A stretch of 64,000 bases of DNA from contig NZ_LADU01000120.1 of NCBI RefSeq assembly GCF_000961795.1, forward strand, positions 1 to 64,000, read 5' to 3'. The notes beneath the pieces are model-generated. The model searched no databases. It was not told the DNA's origin and saw only the letters and a list, made by a program, of their open reading frames with translations. This stretch comes from Hyphomonas sp. BRH_c22. Lineage in GTDB: Bacteria > Pseudomonadota > Alphaproteobacteria > Caulobacterales > Hyphomonadaceae. Within the stretch, counting starts at the first letter, position 1. The number at the start of each line of letters is the position of its first letter. The position numbers were made by a program, and so were the translations under genes. This document shows, one piece after another, positions 7,604-15,377 of this stretch.

Positions 7604-8443
7604 ATGAGTTTCATGCTTCGAAAATCTCAGGACCGACCGCAGGCGCGCCCAACGCCGCGTGTCGCCCCCGCGTCGATTATCGCTATTGCCAGTGGCAAGG
7701 GCGGCGTCGGCAAGACATTCATGGCGATCACCCTCGCCAGCGCCTTTGCCCAGGCTGGCAAGCGCACGCTGCTGGTTGATGGCGACCTTGGCCTCGCCAA
7801 TGTCGACGTCCAGCTCGGCATCGCACCGGAAACCGATCTTGCGGCGGTTATCGCCGGATGGGTCGAACTTGATGACGCCGTAACGCCGATTGATGGCGGT
7901 GCGGCGGGTGGCGGCTTTGACGTGCTGCCGGGCCGTTCCGGCTCGGGTGCGCTGGCTGAATTGCCGCCAGAGGAAGTGGCCCGCCTTGCGGCCGGTCTTT
8001 CTGCGCTCGCCCTGCAATACGATCAGGTCGTTCTCGACCTTGGCGCGGGTATCGAAGCCAATTGCATGCGCCTGGCCCGTGCCGCCGACAAGGCGCTGAT
8101 GGTCATCACCGACGAGCCAACCTCGATGACCGACGCCTATGCCTTCATCAAGGTGCTGCGCGGATATGCACCTAATGTTGAGCCGGTCATCTGCATCAAC
8201 CAGGCGGACACACGCGCAGGTGGCCAGCGCACCTATGAGGCCATCGCCCGTGCCTGCCAGACTTTCCTCGGATTCCGTCCACACCTTGCGGGCATCGTCA
8301 TGCGCGACCCCAAGGTGCGGGACGCAATTCGTTGCCAGAAGACGCTGATCTCGACGGATCAGCAAGCACAGCCGATCCAGGATGCGATCGCCATCTCCCA
8401 GATGCTGATAGGCAATGCCCCCGCGGCAGAGCTTGGCTATTAA
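7604..8443 (+). CDS. flhG: FlhG/FleN-like MinD-family ATPase
   Basis: A 279-residue MinD/ParA-type ATPase. It has the deviant Walker A SGKGGVGKT at about residues 30-38, the switch DGDLGLANVD, the hydrolysis-linked DLGAG, and TDEPTSMTDAYAFIKVL, which is typical of FlhG. In flagellated bacteria FlhG limits flagellar number by stimulating FlhF. The N-terminal activator helix (DQAxxLR) that does this is not seen; the N-terminus is MSFMLRKSQDRPQARP. This fits a partner FlhF that no longer needs GTPase activation. The C-terminus has no obvious amphipathic membrane helix. Confidence 0.88.
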   Translation: MSFMLRKSQDRPQARPTPRVAPASIIAIASGKGGVGKTFMAITLASAFAQAGKRTLLVDGDLGLANVDVQLGIAPETDLAAVIAGWVELDDAVTPIDGGAAGGGFDVLPGRSGSGALAELPPEEVARLAAGLSALALQYDQVVLDLGAGIEANCMRLARAADKALMVITDEPTSMTDAYAFIKVLRGYAPNVEPVICINQADTRAGGQRTYEAIARACQTFLGFRPHLAGIVMRDPKVRDAIRCQKTLISTDQQAQPIQDAIAISQMLIGNAPAAELGY

Positions 8444-8489
8444 TCAGTGTGAAGAAAGTGGAATTATTTGAGGTCGAGCCTACTCGCCG

Positions 8490-8503
8490 TTAACCTTCGT
8501 TAA
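8490..8503 (+). promoter_or_regulatory. CtrA box in the ctrA promoter (autoregulation)
   Basis: TTAA-N6-TTAA with perfect half-sites, 75 bases before the ctrA ATG. This spacing variant is accepted by CtrA in Caulobacter, where CtrA controls its own two promoters. Autoregulation here is inferred from the match and position. Confidence 0.65.
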
Positions 8504-8518
8504 AGAAACGGCCTGTAG

Positions 8519-8566
8519 GATTCACAAGGTTACACAAAGCGACTAGGTTGGTCGTATGAATGATTC
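8519..8566 (+). promoter_or_regulatory. Two GANTC (CcrM-type) methylation sites before ctrA
   Basis: GATTC occurs at 8519-8523 and 8562-8566, between the CtrA box and the start codon. GANTC is the CcrM target, and its hemimethylation controls the ctrA P1 promoter in Caulobacter. Presence of CcrM in this genome is not shown by the window. Confidence 0.4.
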
Positions 8567-8578
8567 GGGAGACGAGCC

Positions 8579-9292
8579 ATGCGCGTCCTACTAATTGAAG
8601 ACGATAGCGCTGTAGCGCGTTCCATCGAACTGATGCTGAAAGCCGCTGGCTTCAACATCTACACGACCGACCTGGGTGAAGAAGGCGTCGATCTTGGCAA
8701 GGTTTATGAGTACGACATGATCGTGCTCGACCTGTCGCTGCCGGACATCTCAGGCTATGAAGTTCTCAAGCAGCTGCGCATGGGCCGTGTGAACACGCCT
8801 GTGATGATCCTGTCGGGCAATCCTGACATCGAGGCCAAAGTGAAAACGCTCGGCTATGGCGCCGATGACTATCTCACCAAGCCGTTCAACAAGGACGAGC
8901 TGATTGCCCGCATCACGGCCATCGTGCGCCGTTCCAAGGGACATGCTGAAAGCGTGATCCGCACCGGCGAAATCCTGGTCAACCTGGATGCCAAGACGGT
9001 CGAAGTGGATGACGAGCGCGTCCACCTGACCGGCAAGGAATACCAGATGTTCGAGCTGCTTTCCCTGCGCAAAGGCACGACGCTCACCAAGGAAATGTTC
9101 CTCAACCACCTCTATGGCGGTATGGACGAGCCTGAGCTGAAGATCATAGACGTGTTCATCTGCAAGCTTCGCAAGAAGCTGCAGCAGGCAACCGGCGGCC
9201 AGCACTATATTGAAACCGTCTGGGGCCGTGGTTACGTGCTGCGTGATCCTCGCCCGAGCTCCAAAGCCAACGAAATCGAAGAAGCCGCCTGA
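8579..9292 (+). CDS. ctrA: Cell-cycle master response regulator CtrA
   Basis: A 237-residue OmpR-type response regulator that fits CtrA along its full length. The receiver starts [20 protein letters not shown] and carries the phospho-acceptor Asp in [10 protein letters not shown] (about residue 51) and the conserved Lys in [11 protein letters not shown]. The winged-helix domain has [20 protein letters not shown] and [12 protein letters not shown]. The C-terminus ends EEAA; in Caulobacter two terminal alanines are the ClpXP degradation signal. CtrA controls flagellar, division and methylation genes and silences the origin. It stands alone with its own promoter and a strong terminator. Confidence 0.98.
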   Translation: MRVLLIEDDSAVARSIELMLKAAGFNIYTTDLGEEGVDLGKVYEYDMIVLDLSLPDISGYEVLKQLRMGRVNTPVMILSGNPDIEAKVKTLGYGADDYLTKPFNKDELIARITAIVRRSKGHAESVIRTGEILVNLDAKTVEVDDERVHLTGKEYQMFELLSLRKGTTLTKEMFLNHLYGGMDEPELKIIDVFICKLRKKLQQATGGQHYIETVWGRGYVLRDPRPSSKANEIEEAA

Positions 9293-9318
9293 AGCGCTTC
9301 AAACTGTTCGCGTTTTTC

Positions 9319-9348
9319 AAAAGCCCGGCCATCAAGGCCGGGCTTTTT
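9319..9348 (+). terminator. Rho-independent terminator of ctrA
   Basis: GCCCGGCC (9323-9330), loop ATCAA, GGCCGGGC (9336-9343), flanked by AAAA and TTTTT. It starts 27 bases after the ctrA stop codon. Confidence 0.9.
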
Positions 9349-9425
9349 CGTATCCAAAGCAGATGTCCGGCTTCCCGCAGTATCAGGATGCCGGTAAAGC
9401 TTGTGTGCCACGGGCAGGGGAACCT

Positions 9426-10649
9426 ATGACGAAGATCCGGACTGCAAGCCTCCTCGTAGCCGTGCTCATGCTTGGTGGCTGTGTCACGCTGGTGCGCGGC
9501 GACGCCCCGGTCCTGGATCTGTCCGCGCACGCCTATATCGCCGGGTTTGCACCGGACGTGCGCATGTCCGGCTCGGACAATGCGGAATTCCTGGCACGCA
9601 CGGGGAACACGCTTGAGCGTCTGGAGGCCCGCTCCGGCGATGATGCCATCGATATTCTTGCCCTGTCGGGCGGCGGCGCCGGCGGGGCATTTGGTGCCGG
9701 TGCAATCGTCGGCCTGACCCAGTCCGGCAAGCGGCCCGAATTCGAGATCGTGACGGGTGTCAGCACGGGCGCCCTGATCGCGCCATTCGCCTTTCTCGGA
9801 CCGGAATGGGATGACGAACTGACCGAGGCCTATACCGGCGGCATGAGTGCCGACATCATCGGCCGGCCGGGTATCGGTACCGTGTTCCGCGTCGGCGTGT
9901 TCGATGACGCGTCGCTGCGCCGCCTGATTGATCATTTCGTCACCCTGGAACTTGTCGATGCGGTTGCCAGGGAAGCGGCAGACGGGCGAATGCTGCTCGC
10001 CGCAACGACCAATCTCGACAGCGAAGAGACCGTGATCTGGGATCTGGGCGCCATCGCCAGTCGCGGCGGCGAATCGGCGCGGCAGCTGTTTGTGAATGTG
10101 CTCGTGGCGTCTTCGAGCGTGCCGGGTGTCTTCCCGCCGGTCATGTTCGATGTCGATGCGGCCAGCGGCACCTATCAGGAGATGCACGTCGACGGCGGCA
10201 CCACGGTGCCCTTCTTCATCGCGCCACATGCCGCTTTCGTGACCGGCGAGAAAATGGACGTTCTGGAAGACGTCAACATCTACGTCATTATCAATGGCCA
10301 GCTCGGAACCCTGCCGCGGGCGACGCCTGTGAGCACGGTGCCCATCACGATGCGGGGCTTTTCCGTCGTGCTGATGCACATGGCCCGTACCGAGCTGGCG
10401 CTGACCGCGTCCTTCGCGTCGCAGCATGGCATGAACCTCAAACTTGCGAGCATTCCGGCAACGATGCCATTTGCAGGGTCGCTTGATTTCGAAACAGGCA
10501 CCATGCGCAACCTGTTCGATTTTGCGCGCGCCTGCGCCGCCAGTGACCGCCTGTGGCTCGACATCCAGGACGCGCTCGCCCGGCGCGGTGGCGTTGAGGG
10601 GTCTGAAACAGACTGCGGTGATGGCGCCGCGCCGCCAGAACCTGACTGA
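9426..10649 (+). CDS. Patatin-like phospholipase lipoprotein
   Basis: A 407-residue protein with a lipoprotein signal peptide (SLLVAVLMLGGC, lipidated Cys about residue 20). The patatin domain has an oxyanion glycine motif SGGGAGGAFGAG, the nucleophile serine in GVSTG, and the catalytic Asp in VDGGTT. The expected role is periplasmic or envelope lipid hydrolysis. I start at the ATG at 9426 because it alone gives the lipobox; upstream in-frame sequence runs into ctrA. It lies just after the ctrA terminator and converges on selD. The substrate is unknown. Confidence 0.85.
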   Translation: MTKIRTASLLVAVLMLGGCVTLVRGDAPVLDLSAHAYIAGFAPDVRMSGSDNAEFLARTGNTLERLEARSGDDAIDILALSGGGAGGAFGAGAIVGLTQSGKRPEFEIVTGVSTGALIAPFAFLGPEWDDELTEAYTGGMSADIIGRPGIGTVFRVGVFDDASLRRLIDHFVTLELVDAVAREAADGRMLLAATTNLDSEETVIWDLGAIASRGGESARQLFVNVLVASSSVPGVFPPVMFDVDAASGTYQEMHVDGGTTVPFFIAPHAAFVTGEKMDVLEDVNIYVIINGQLGTLPRATPVSTVPITMRGFSVVLMHMARTELALTASFASQHGMNLKLASIPATMPFAGSLDFETGTMRNLFDFARACAASDRLWLDIQDALARRGGVEGSETDCGDGAAPPEPD

Positions 10650-10670
10650 CAGGCCGAGACGGAATAGGCG

Positions 10671-11723
10671 TCAGACGACGCGTATGCTGGCGGTCCCGGC
10701 CTCCATGCGCCCGATCACGGCGGCACCTGCATGACCGTGCTTCGCGAAGACGTCCAGCACCTGATCGACAGCGTCCGGTGCGCATGAGACAAGCAGGCCA
10801 CCGCTGGTTTGCGGGTCGCACAGGATGTCGAGATCTGCGTCGGACAACTGGCGCTCCAGCGTGACGGCAGATTTGACCGAGTCCCAGTTGCGGCCCGACG
10901 CGCCGGTCTTCACGCCCGCCTCGGCGAGGCGTCGTGCCCCCCCGAACACGGGGACCAGACCCCCATCGATCACCCCGCTCACCCCCGCGCCACGGCACAT
11001 CTCCGACAGGTGTCCCAACAGCCCGAACCCCGTCACATCCGTCGCGGCATGCACGCCGCCAATGCCAGCCAGATCGGTGCCCGGCGTGTTGAGCCGCGTG
11101 GTTGAGGCTATCATTTCGGCATAGTCGGAATCCTCAATGATTCCGCGCTTCAGCGCCGCGCTGTAGATGCCAACGCCCAGCGGCTTGCCGAGGATCAGCA
11201 CGTCTCCGGCCCGCGCGCCTGAGTTCAGCAGCATCCTGTCCGGATGCACCAGTCCAAGCGCGACAAGGCCGTAGATCGGCTCGGCGGCGTCAATGGAATG
11301 CCCGCCGGCAATCGGCGCACCTGCAGTTTCCGCTACAGATTGCCCGCCTGCGAGAATGGCCCGTATGGTCGCGTTGGAAATCTTGCCAATCGGCATGCCC
11401 ACGATGGCCAGGCAGAAAATCGGCTTCGCCCCCATCGCAAAGACATCCGACAGGGCGTTGGTTGCCGCGATGCGTCCGAATGTGTGCGGGTCATCGACAA
11501 TCGGCGTGAAAAAGTCGGTCGTGGCGACCAGTGCGGTGGTCTCGTTCACCCGGTAGACAGCCGCATCATCGCTCGTCGCCGCATCAACGATCAGATCCGG
11601 ATTGCCGATCGCTAGTGGCATTTCGCTCAGAATGTCCGCCAGCACGTTTGGCGCGAGCTTGCACCCGCACCCGCCGCCATGGGCAAGCGAGGTTAGGAGG
11701 GGCTCGGTCAAGGTGTCGGGCAT
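10671..11723 (-). CDS. selD: Selenide, water dikinase (selenophosphate synthase)
   Basis: Makes selenophosphate from selenide and ATP. It has 350 residues. The N-terminal loop HGGGCGCKLAP has both cysteines and the catalytic lysine of the E. coli enzyme (HGAGCGCK). The metal and ATP motifs DDAAVY, TTDFF and GGHSID are present, as is DPQTSGGLL near the C-terminus. It diverges from selU with an 82-base gap. No selA, selB or tRNA-Sec is in the window, so selenophosphate here probably serves tRNA selenation. Confidence 0.96.
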   Translation of the reverse strand: MPDTLTEPLLTSLAHGGGCGCKLAPNVLADILSEMPLAIGNPDLIVDAATSDDAAVYRVNETTALVATTDFFTPIVDDPHTFGRIAATNALSDVFAMGAKPIFCLAIVGMPIGKISNATIRAILAGGQSVAETAGAPIAGGHSIDAAEPIYGLVALGLVHPDRMLLNSGARAGDVLILGKPLGVGIYSAALKRGIIEDSDYAEMIASTTRLNTPGTDLAGIGGVHAATDVTGFGLLGHLSEMCRGAGVSGVIDGGLVPVFGGARRLAEAGVKTGASGRNWDSVKSAVTLERQLSDADLDILCDPQTSGGLLVSCAPDAVDQVLDVFAKHGHAGAAVIGRMEAGTASIRVV

Positions 11724-11805
11724 GGGTGTGGTCCTTGTGTGTCACAGGGGGGCTTAGCGCGCAGGCCTCTGGCGAGGCAATGAAAACCTGCTAAGCGTGG
11801 CGCCG

Positions 11806-12858
11806 ATGCCCTATCTTGAAACCGTTACGGACCTTGGCCCCGAATCCCTGTCGCGCTTCGATGCCATCATCGATGTGCGCTCGCCTGCCGAGTTTGCGGA
11901 CGACCATATGCCCGGTGCGATCAACCTGCCTGTGCTGAGCAATGCCGAACGCGCCAGGGTCGGCACGATCTACAAGCAGGAGAGCCCATTTCGCGCCAAT
12001 CGCGTCGGCGGCGCCATCGTCGCGCGCAATATTGCCGGGCACCTTGAATCCGCGCTGGCCGACATGCCGCGCGGCTGGCGGCCGCTCATCTATTGCTGGC
12101 GCGGGGGCATGCGATCCAATGCGATGGCGACGATCCTGTCCTCCGTCGGCTGGCCGGTTGGACTGGTCAAGGGCGGCTACAGGACATGGCGGCGGGACGT
12201 GGTCGAGGGGTTGGACGGCGACACGTCGCCCTTGCCGATTGTCCTGATCGACGGCCCGACAGGCAGCGGCAAGACGGCCATTCTCCAGGCGCTTCAAGAC
12301 CAGGGCGGCCAAGTGATTGATCTTGAAGGCCTCGCTAATCACCGGGGATCGGCCTTCGGTGGCTTTGATGACCTGCCACAGCCGGCCCAGCGCCTGTTCG
12401 AGACCCATATCTGGGACCAGTTGCGGCGGTTTGACCTGTCGCGCCCGATCTTTGTCGAAGCTGAATCCGCGCGGGTTGGCGTGCGCCGTGTTCCACGGCG
12501 CTTGTGGCATGAGATGCTGGCGGCGAAACGGGTCGAGATCCATGCCTCGGCCTCCGTACGAAGCGAATTCCTCGTCACGGCCTATGGCGACGCAGTCAAT
12601 GATCGCGGCAGCGTAGCGCGCGCGCTGGCCCTGCTGAAGCCGTTTCATGCCAAGGAGACGCTTGCCGAGTGGCAGGCGCTGGCGGATGCGGGTGAGCACC
12701 GCAAACTGGCGGAAGGCCTGATGCTGGAACACTATGATCCGCTGTACGCCCGCAGCCGCAAGCGGCGCGAAGACAAACCCGTTCAGATCATCGAACTGCC
12801 AGCTTTGTCTGCGGACGATATAGCCGCCGCGGCGAAGGCCATTCTCGCGCAGGCTTAA
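11806..12858 (+). CDS. selU: tRNA 2-selenouridine synthase
   Basis: Replaces sulfur by selenium in 2-thiouridine at the wobble position of certain tRNAs, using selenophosphate from the divergent selD. A rhodanese domain comes first (IDVRSPAEF, then [10 protein letters not shown] with the catalytic Cys), followed by a P-loop domain (DGPTGSGKT). I take the ATG at 11806, which puts the rhodanese cysteine at residue 97 as in E. coli YbbB. A GTG three codons upstream (11797) is an alternative. The 3' end overlaps the convergent rnhA by 4 bases. Also known as mnmH. Confidence 0.93.
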   Translation: MPYLETVTDLGPESLSRFDAIIDVRSPAEFADDHMPGAINLPVLSNAERARVGTIYKQESPFRANRVGGAIVARNIAGHLESALADMPRGWRPLIYCWRGGMRSNAMATILSSVGWPVGLVKGGYRTWRRDVVEGLDGDTSPLPIVLIDGPTGSGKTAILQALQDQGGQVIDLEGLANHRGSAFGGFDDLPQPAQRLFETHIWDQLRRFDLSRPIFVEAESARVGVRRVPRRLWHEMLAAKRVEIHASASVRSEFLVTAYGDAVNDRGSVARALALLKPFHAKETLAEWQALADAGEHRKLAEGLMLEHYDPLYARSRKRREDKPVQIIELPALSADDIAAAAKAILAQA

Positions 12859-13295
12859 CCGCGTGCCGCTTCCGTGCCCATCCGGGCAAGTTCGTCAGCG
12901 CGCTCGTTGCCGGGGTCGCCGGCATGACCCTTCACCCATTTCCAGGTTATCTCGTGGCGCTGGCAGGCCTCGTCGAGCGCCTGCCACAGATCCTGGTTCT
13001 TGACCGGCTTCTTCGCTGCAGTCTTCCAGCCATTGCGCTTCCAGCCCGTGATCCATTTTGTCAGGCCGTCTTTCACATAGGTGGAATCGACATGCAGCGT
13101 GATCTTTGACGGCTTCTTGACGGCATTGAGCGCTTCGATCGCCGCCACCATTTCCATGCGGTTATTGGTCGTCTGCCTGTCGCCGCCGAACAATTCCTTG
13201 CGTTTGTCACCCGCGATGAGCAAGGCACCCCAGCCGCCGGGGCCGGGATTGCCGCTGCACGCGCCATCGGTCCAGATTTCGATCTTGTCTGTCAT
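12855..13295 (-). CDS. rnhA: Ribonuclease HI
   Basis: Degrades RNA in RNA-DNA hybrids. The 146 residues align with the E. coli enzyme without shifts: catalytic Asp10 ([16 protein letters not shown]), Glu48 (NNRMEM), Asp70 (HVDSTYV), His124 (VKGHAG) and Asp134 (ERADELAR) are all present. It ends tail to tail with selU in a 4-base overlap. Confidence 0.97.
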   Translation of the reverse strand: MTDKIEIWTDGACSGNPGPGGWGALLIAGDKRKELFGGDRQTTNNRMEMVAAIEALNAVKKPSKITLHVDSTYVKDGLTKWITGWKRNGWKTAAKKPVKNQDLWQALDEACQRHEITWKWVKGHAGDPGNERADELARMGTEAARG

Positions 13296-13333
13296 GGGTC
13301 TCAGGTGATGAACTTTGCCCGCACCGTCAAGCG

Positions 13334-13906
13334 TCAGAAGACGCTCACGTCCACATCGGACAGCTGGTTGGCCGGTTTTACGATGGCGTGGAAGAGCAGC
13401 CCGCAGCCTGCCCCTGCGATGGCGCCGATCATCCCGCCTGAAAGCAAGGCGCCGAGGCCGCTCGTCACGCCGCCAATCAGGCCGAACCCGCCGGTCGTGC
13501 CGCCGACAAGGATCGCGCCCCAGATGCTGCCCCAGCGGGTATAGGGCCGGCGCTGCACGATACCGCGATAGGGAAGGCGCCCGATGGACAGGCCCAGCGC
13601 CAGCCAGGCGGCAGGCACGGTGATGAAGAACAGGATGAAATTATAGGTCGCCAGCTGCATGCCGCCATACATGCCGCTCAGGAGACCGTCGCTGCCCCGG
13701 AGTCCTGAATTCACCGAGGCGCCGAAAAGGCCCGCCATCATCGACAAAAGGCCAGTGAACACGGCGCCCAGCAGCGTCACGCCGAGGCAGGCGGCCAGAG
13801 ACGCGAGCAGCAGGCCTGTCTTGATCCGTTTGAAGCGGCGTGTCTGAACCGGGCCGGCGTAGCTGGGCAAGGGGGCGTCAGCCTCGGGGACCGAAGGTTC
13901 CATCAT
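13334..13906 (-). CDS. Putative four-helix membrane protein
   Basis: A 190-residue protein that I do not recognise. A polar N-terminus ([16 protein letters not shown]) precedes about four hydrophobic segments: [65 protein letters not shown] and [21 protein letters not shown], which are rich in glycine. It overlaps by 4 bases the upstream membrane-protein gene, so the two are translationally coupled and may form a complex. They follow thrB on the same strand. Confidence 0.6.
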   Translation of the reverse strand: MMEPSVPEADAPLPSYAGPVQTRRFKRIKTGLLLASLAACLGVTLLGAVFTGLLSMMAGLFGASVNSGLRGSDGLLSGMYGGMQLATYNFILFFITVPAAWLALGLSIGRLPYRGIVQRRPYTRWGSIWGAILVGGTTGGFGLIGGVTSGLGALLSGGMIGAIAGAGCGLLFHAIVKPANQLSDVDVSVF

Positions 13907-14394
13907 GTGATCGCGGTCTTGTCAGGGCGCCGGATCAGCCAGAAAAGGCCAGCGGCGAGCAATCCGGTCACGGGGCCTGCGAGCAGAAGCGGCCAGGCTG
14001 CAAGCAAGCCGAGCGGATGACGCCAGCTGCCAGTGGCCGCGAAATAGACGAGCATGGTGATGGTCCCTACAGCGACGCCGAACAGGCTGTAGGTCAGCCC
14101 GCCGGTTCTGCCTTTGCGAACCAGCCAGCGGTGGGCCGGCAGCCCTGCGATCACCATTGCAGGCCATCCCAGCACAGCGCCCATGGCCGCGCCAATGAAG
14201 CCGAAGCCGACGAGGCTGGTTGCGATCTCCCGCAGCGTCGCCGGCCGGTATTCGGCCGAATTCACCTCAACCTGAAAGACGAATTCCGGTGCAATCGCCA
14301 TGGCCAGCAGGGCAGCAGAGACCGCAGCAGCCACGGCAGGCGCAAACAGGGTGGCGAAGATCAGCTGGATCAGGTGGTTCCGGTTGCCATTCAA
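13903..14394 (-). CDS. Putative four-helix membrane protein
   Basis: A 163-residue protein of unknown function with about four hydrophobic segments, including LIFATLFAPAVAAAVSAALLAMAI and GLLAAWPLLLAGPVTGLLAAGLFWL. Its layout resembles the next gene downstream (13334-13906), and the two may be distant paralogues. It begins within 4 bases of the thrB stop, so thrB and both membrane genes form one overlapping run. No motif points to transport or catalysis. Confidence 0.6.
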   Translation of the reverse strand: MNGNRNHLIQLIFATLFAPAVAAAVSAALLAMAIAPEFVFQVEVNSAEYRPATLREIATSLVGFGFIGAAMGAVLGWPAMVIAGLPAHRWLVRKGRTGGLTYSLFGVAVGTITMLVYFAATGSWRHPLGLLAAWPLLLAGPVTGLLAAGLFWLIRRPDKTAIT

Positions 14395-15368
14395 GCGCCA
14401 TAGCCTTTCGCTGTGTTCACCTTGCGATGAAACGCCAGGCGTCCGGCATATTCGAGGGGGTTTTTGGGCTTTACAAGGGCACCGGCGGGCGTTGACGACC
14501 AGTCGGCAAGCCGGGTGAGGAAGAAGCGCAGCGCCGCGCCGCGCGCCAGAACGGGCAGCGCTTCGCGTTCGGACGGCTCCAAGGGGCGCACGCTTTCATA
14601 GCCTGCAATCAGGGCCGCACCCTTCGAAAAATTGAAGTCGAGCGAGGCCCCGCCGCCATCCTCGAAGGCCCAGGCATTGAGGCAGACGGCCAGGTCGTAG
14701 GCGAGGGCATCGGTGCAGGCGAAGTAGAAGTCGATGGCCCCGGAAAAACGGTCCCCGAGGAAGAATGCATTATCCGGGAACAGGTCAGCATGGATCGTGC
14801 CCCGCGGCAGGCCAAGCGCTTGCGGCTTCGCAGCGGCGATTTCGGAGAGGTCGGCGGCAATGGCATCAGCCAGGCCGGGCTGCAGCCCATCGGCGTCCGC
14901 TTCGTGGCCGGCCCAGAGGCGCGGCCAGGCTGCCGGGCCGAGGCCGTTCTCCCGCACCAAATCGAAATCTGCGAGCGCCAGGTGCATCCGCGCCATACCG
15001 GCGCCAAGCTCGCGGCATTGGGTGACGTTCGGCCTGCGTGGCGAAAGGCCCTCGAGGAAGGAGACGATCAGTGCCGGGCGGCCTTCCAGGGTGCGCAGTG
15101 CCGATCCGTCCCGCGCCGCGATGGGCGATGGGCAGGGGAAGCCCTTGGCGGCAAGATGCTGCTTCAGGGCGACGAAATAGGGCAGGTCGTCTGCGTTCAC
15201 CCGCTTTTCGAACAGGGTGAGAATATAACGCCCTGTCTCTGTCTCGAGATAATAGTTCGAATTCTCTACACCCTCGGCAATCCCCTTGAAGGAAAGGGGA
15301 TTGCCGAGGGTATATTCAGCGAGGAACGCGGCGAGCGCGTCGTCCGAAACCTGAGTATAAACAGCCAT
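14391..15368 (-). CDS. thrB: Homoserine kinase (type II, ThrB)
   Basis: Phosphorylates homoserine in threonine synthesis. It has 325 residues of the APH-like ThrB type found in proteobacteria. Typical features are MAVYTQVSDD at the start, KGIAEGVENSNYYLET, RYILTLFEKRV, the catalytic loop GTIHADLFPDN and the metal site IDFYFACTD. The segment TLGNPL (about residues 20-25) differs from the usual DIGELL-like sequence; its DNA is the perfect complement of the following KGIAEG codons and forms a strong hairpin at 15270-15311. It leads an overlapping run with two membrane-protein genes. Confidence 0.93.
   Translation of the reverse strand: MAVYTQVSDDALAAFLAEYTLGNPLSFKGIAEGVENSNYYLETETGRYILTLFEKRVNADDLPYFVALKQHLAAKGFPCPSPIAARDGSALRTLEGRPALIVSFLEGLSPRRPNVTQCRELGAGMARMHLALADFDLVRENGLGPAAWPRLWAGHEADADGLQPGLADAIAADLSEIAAAKPQALGLPRGTIHADLFPDNAFFLGDRFSGAIDFYFACTDALAYDLAVCLNAWAFEDGGGASLDFNFSKGAALIAGYESVRPLEPSEREALPVLARGAALRFFLTRLADWSSTPAGALVKPKNPLEYAGRLAFHRKVNTAKGYGA
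15270..15311 (-). repeat. Perfect 18-bp inverted repeat inside thrB
   Basis: Arms at 15270-15287 and 15294-15311 are exact reverse complements, with a 6-base spacer (GAAGGA on the + strand). The hairpin lies at bases 58-99 of the thrB message, so it is coding sequence, not a terminator. No T-tract follows. Confidence 0.95.
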
Positions 15369-15377
15369 CAGGCCGGA

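Noticed and set aside
9156..10427. Long minus-strand ORF opposite ctrA and the patatin gene
   Set aside because: It is antisense to two recognised proteins and has a His/Arg-rich shadow composition.
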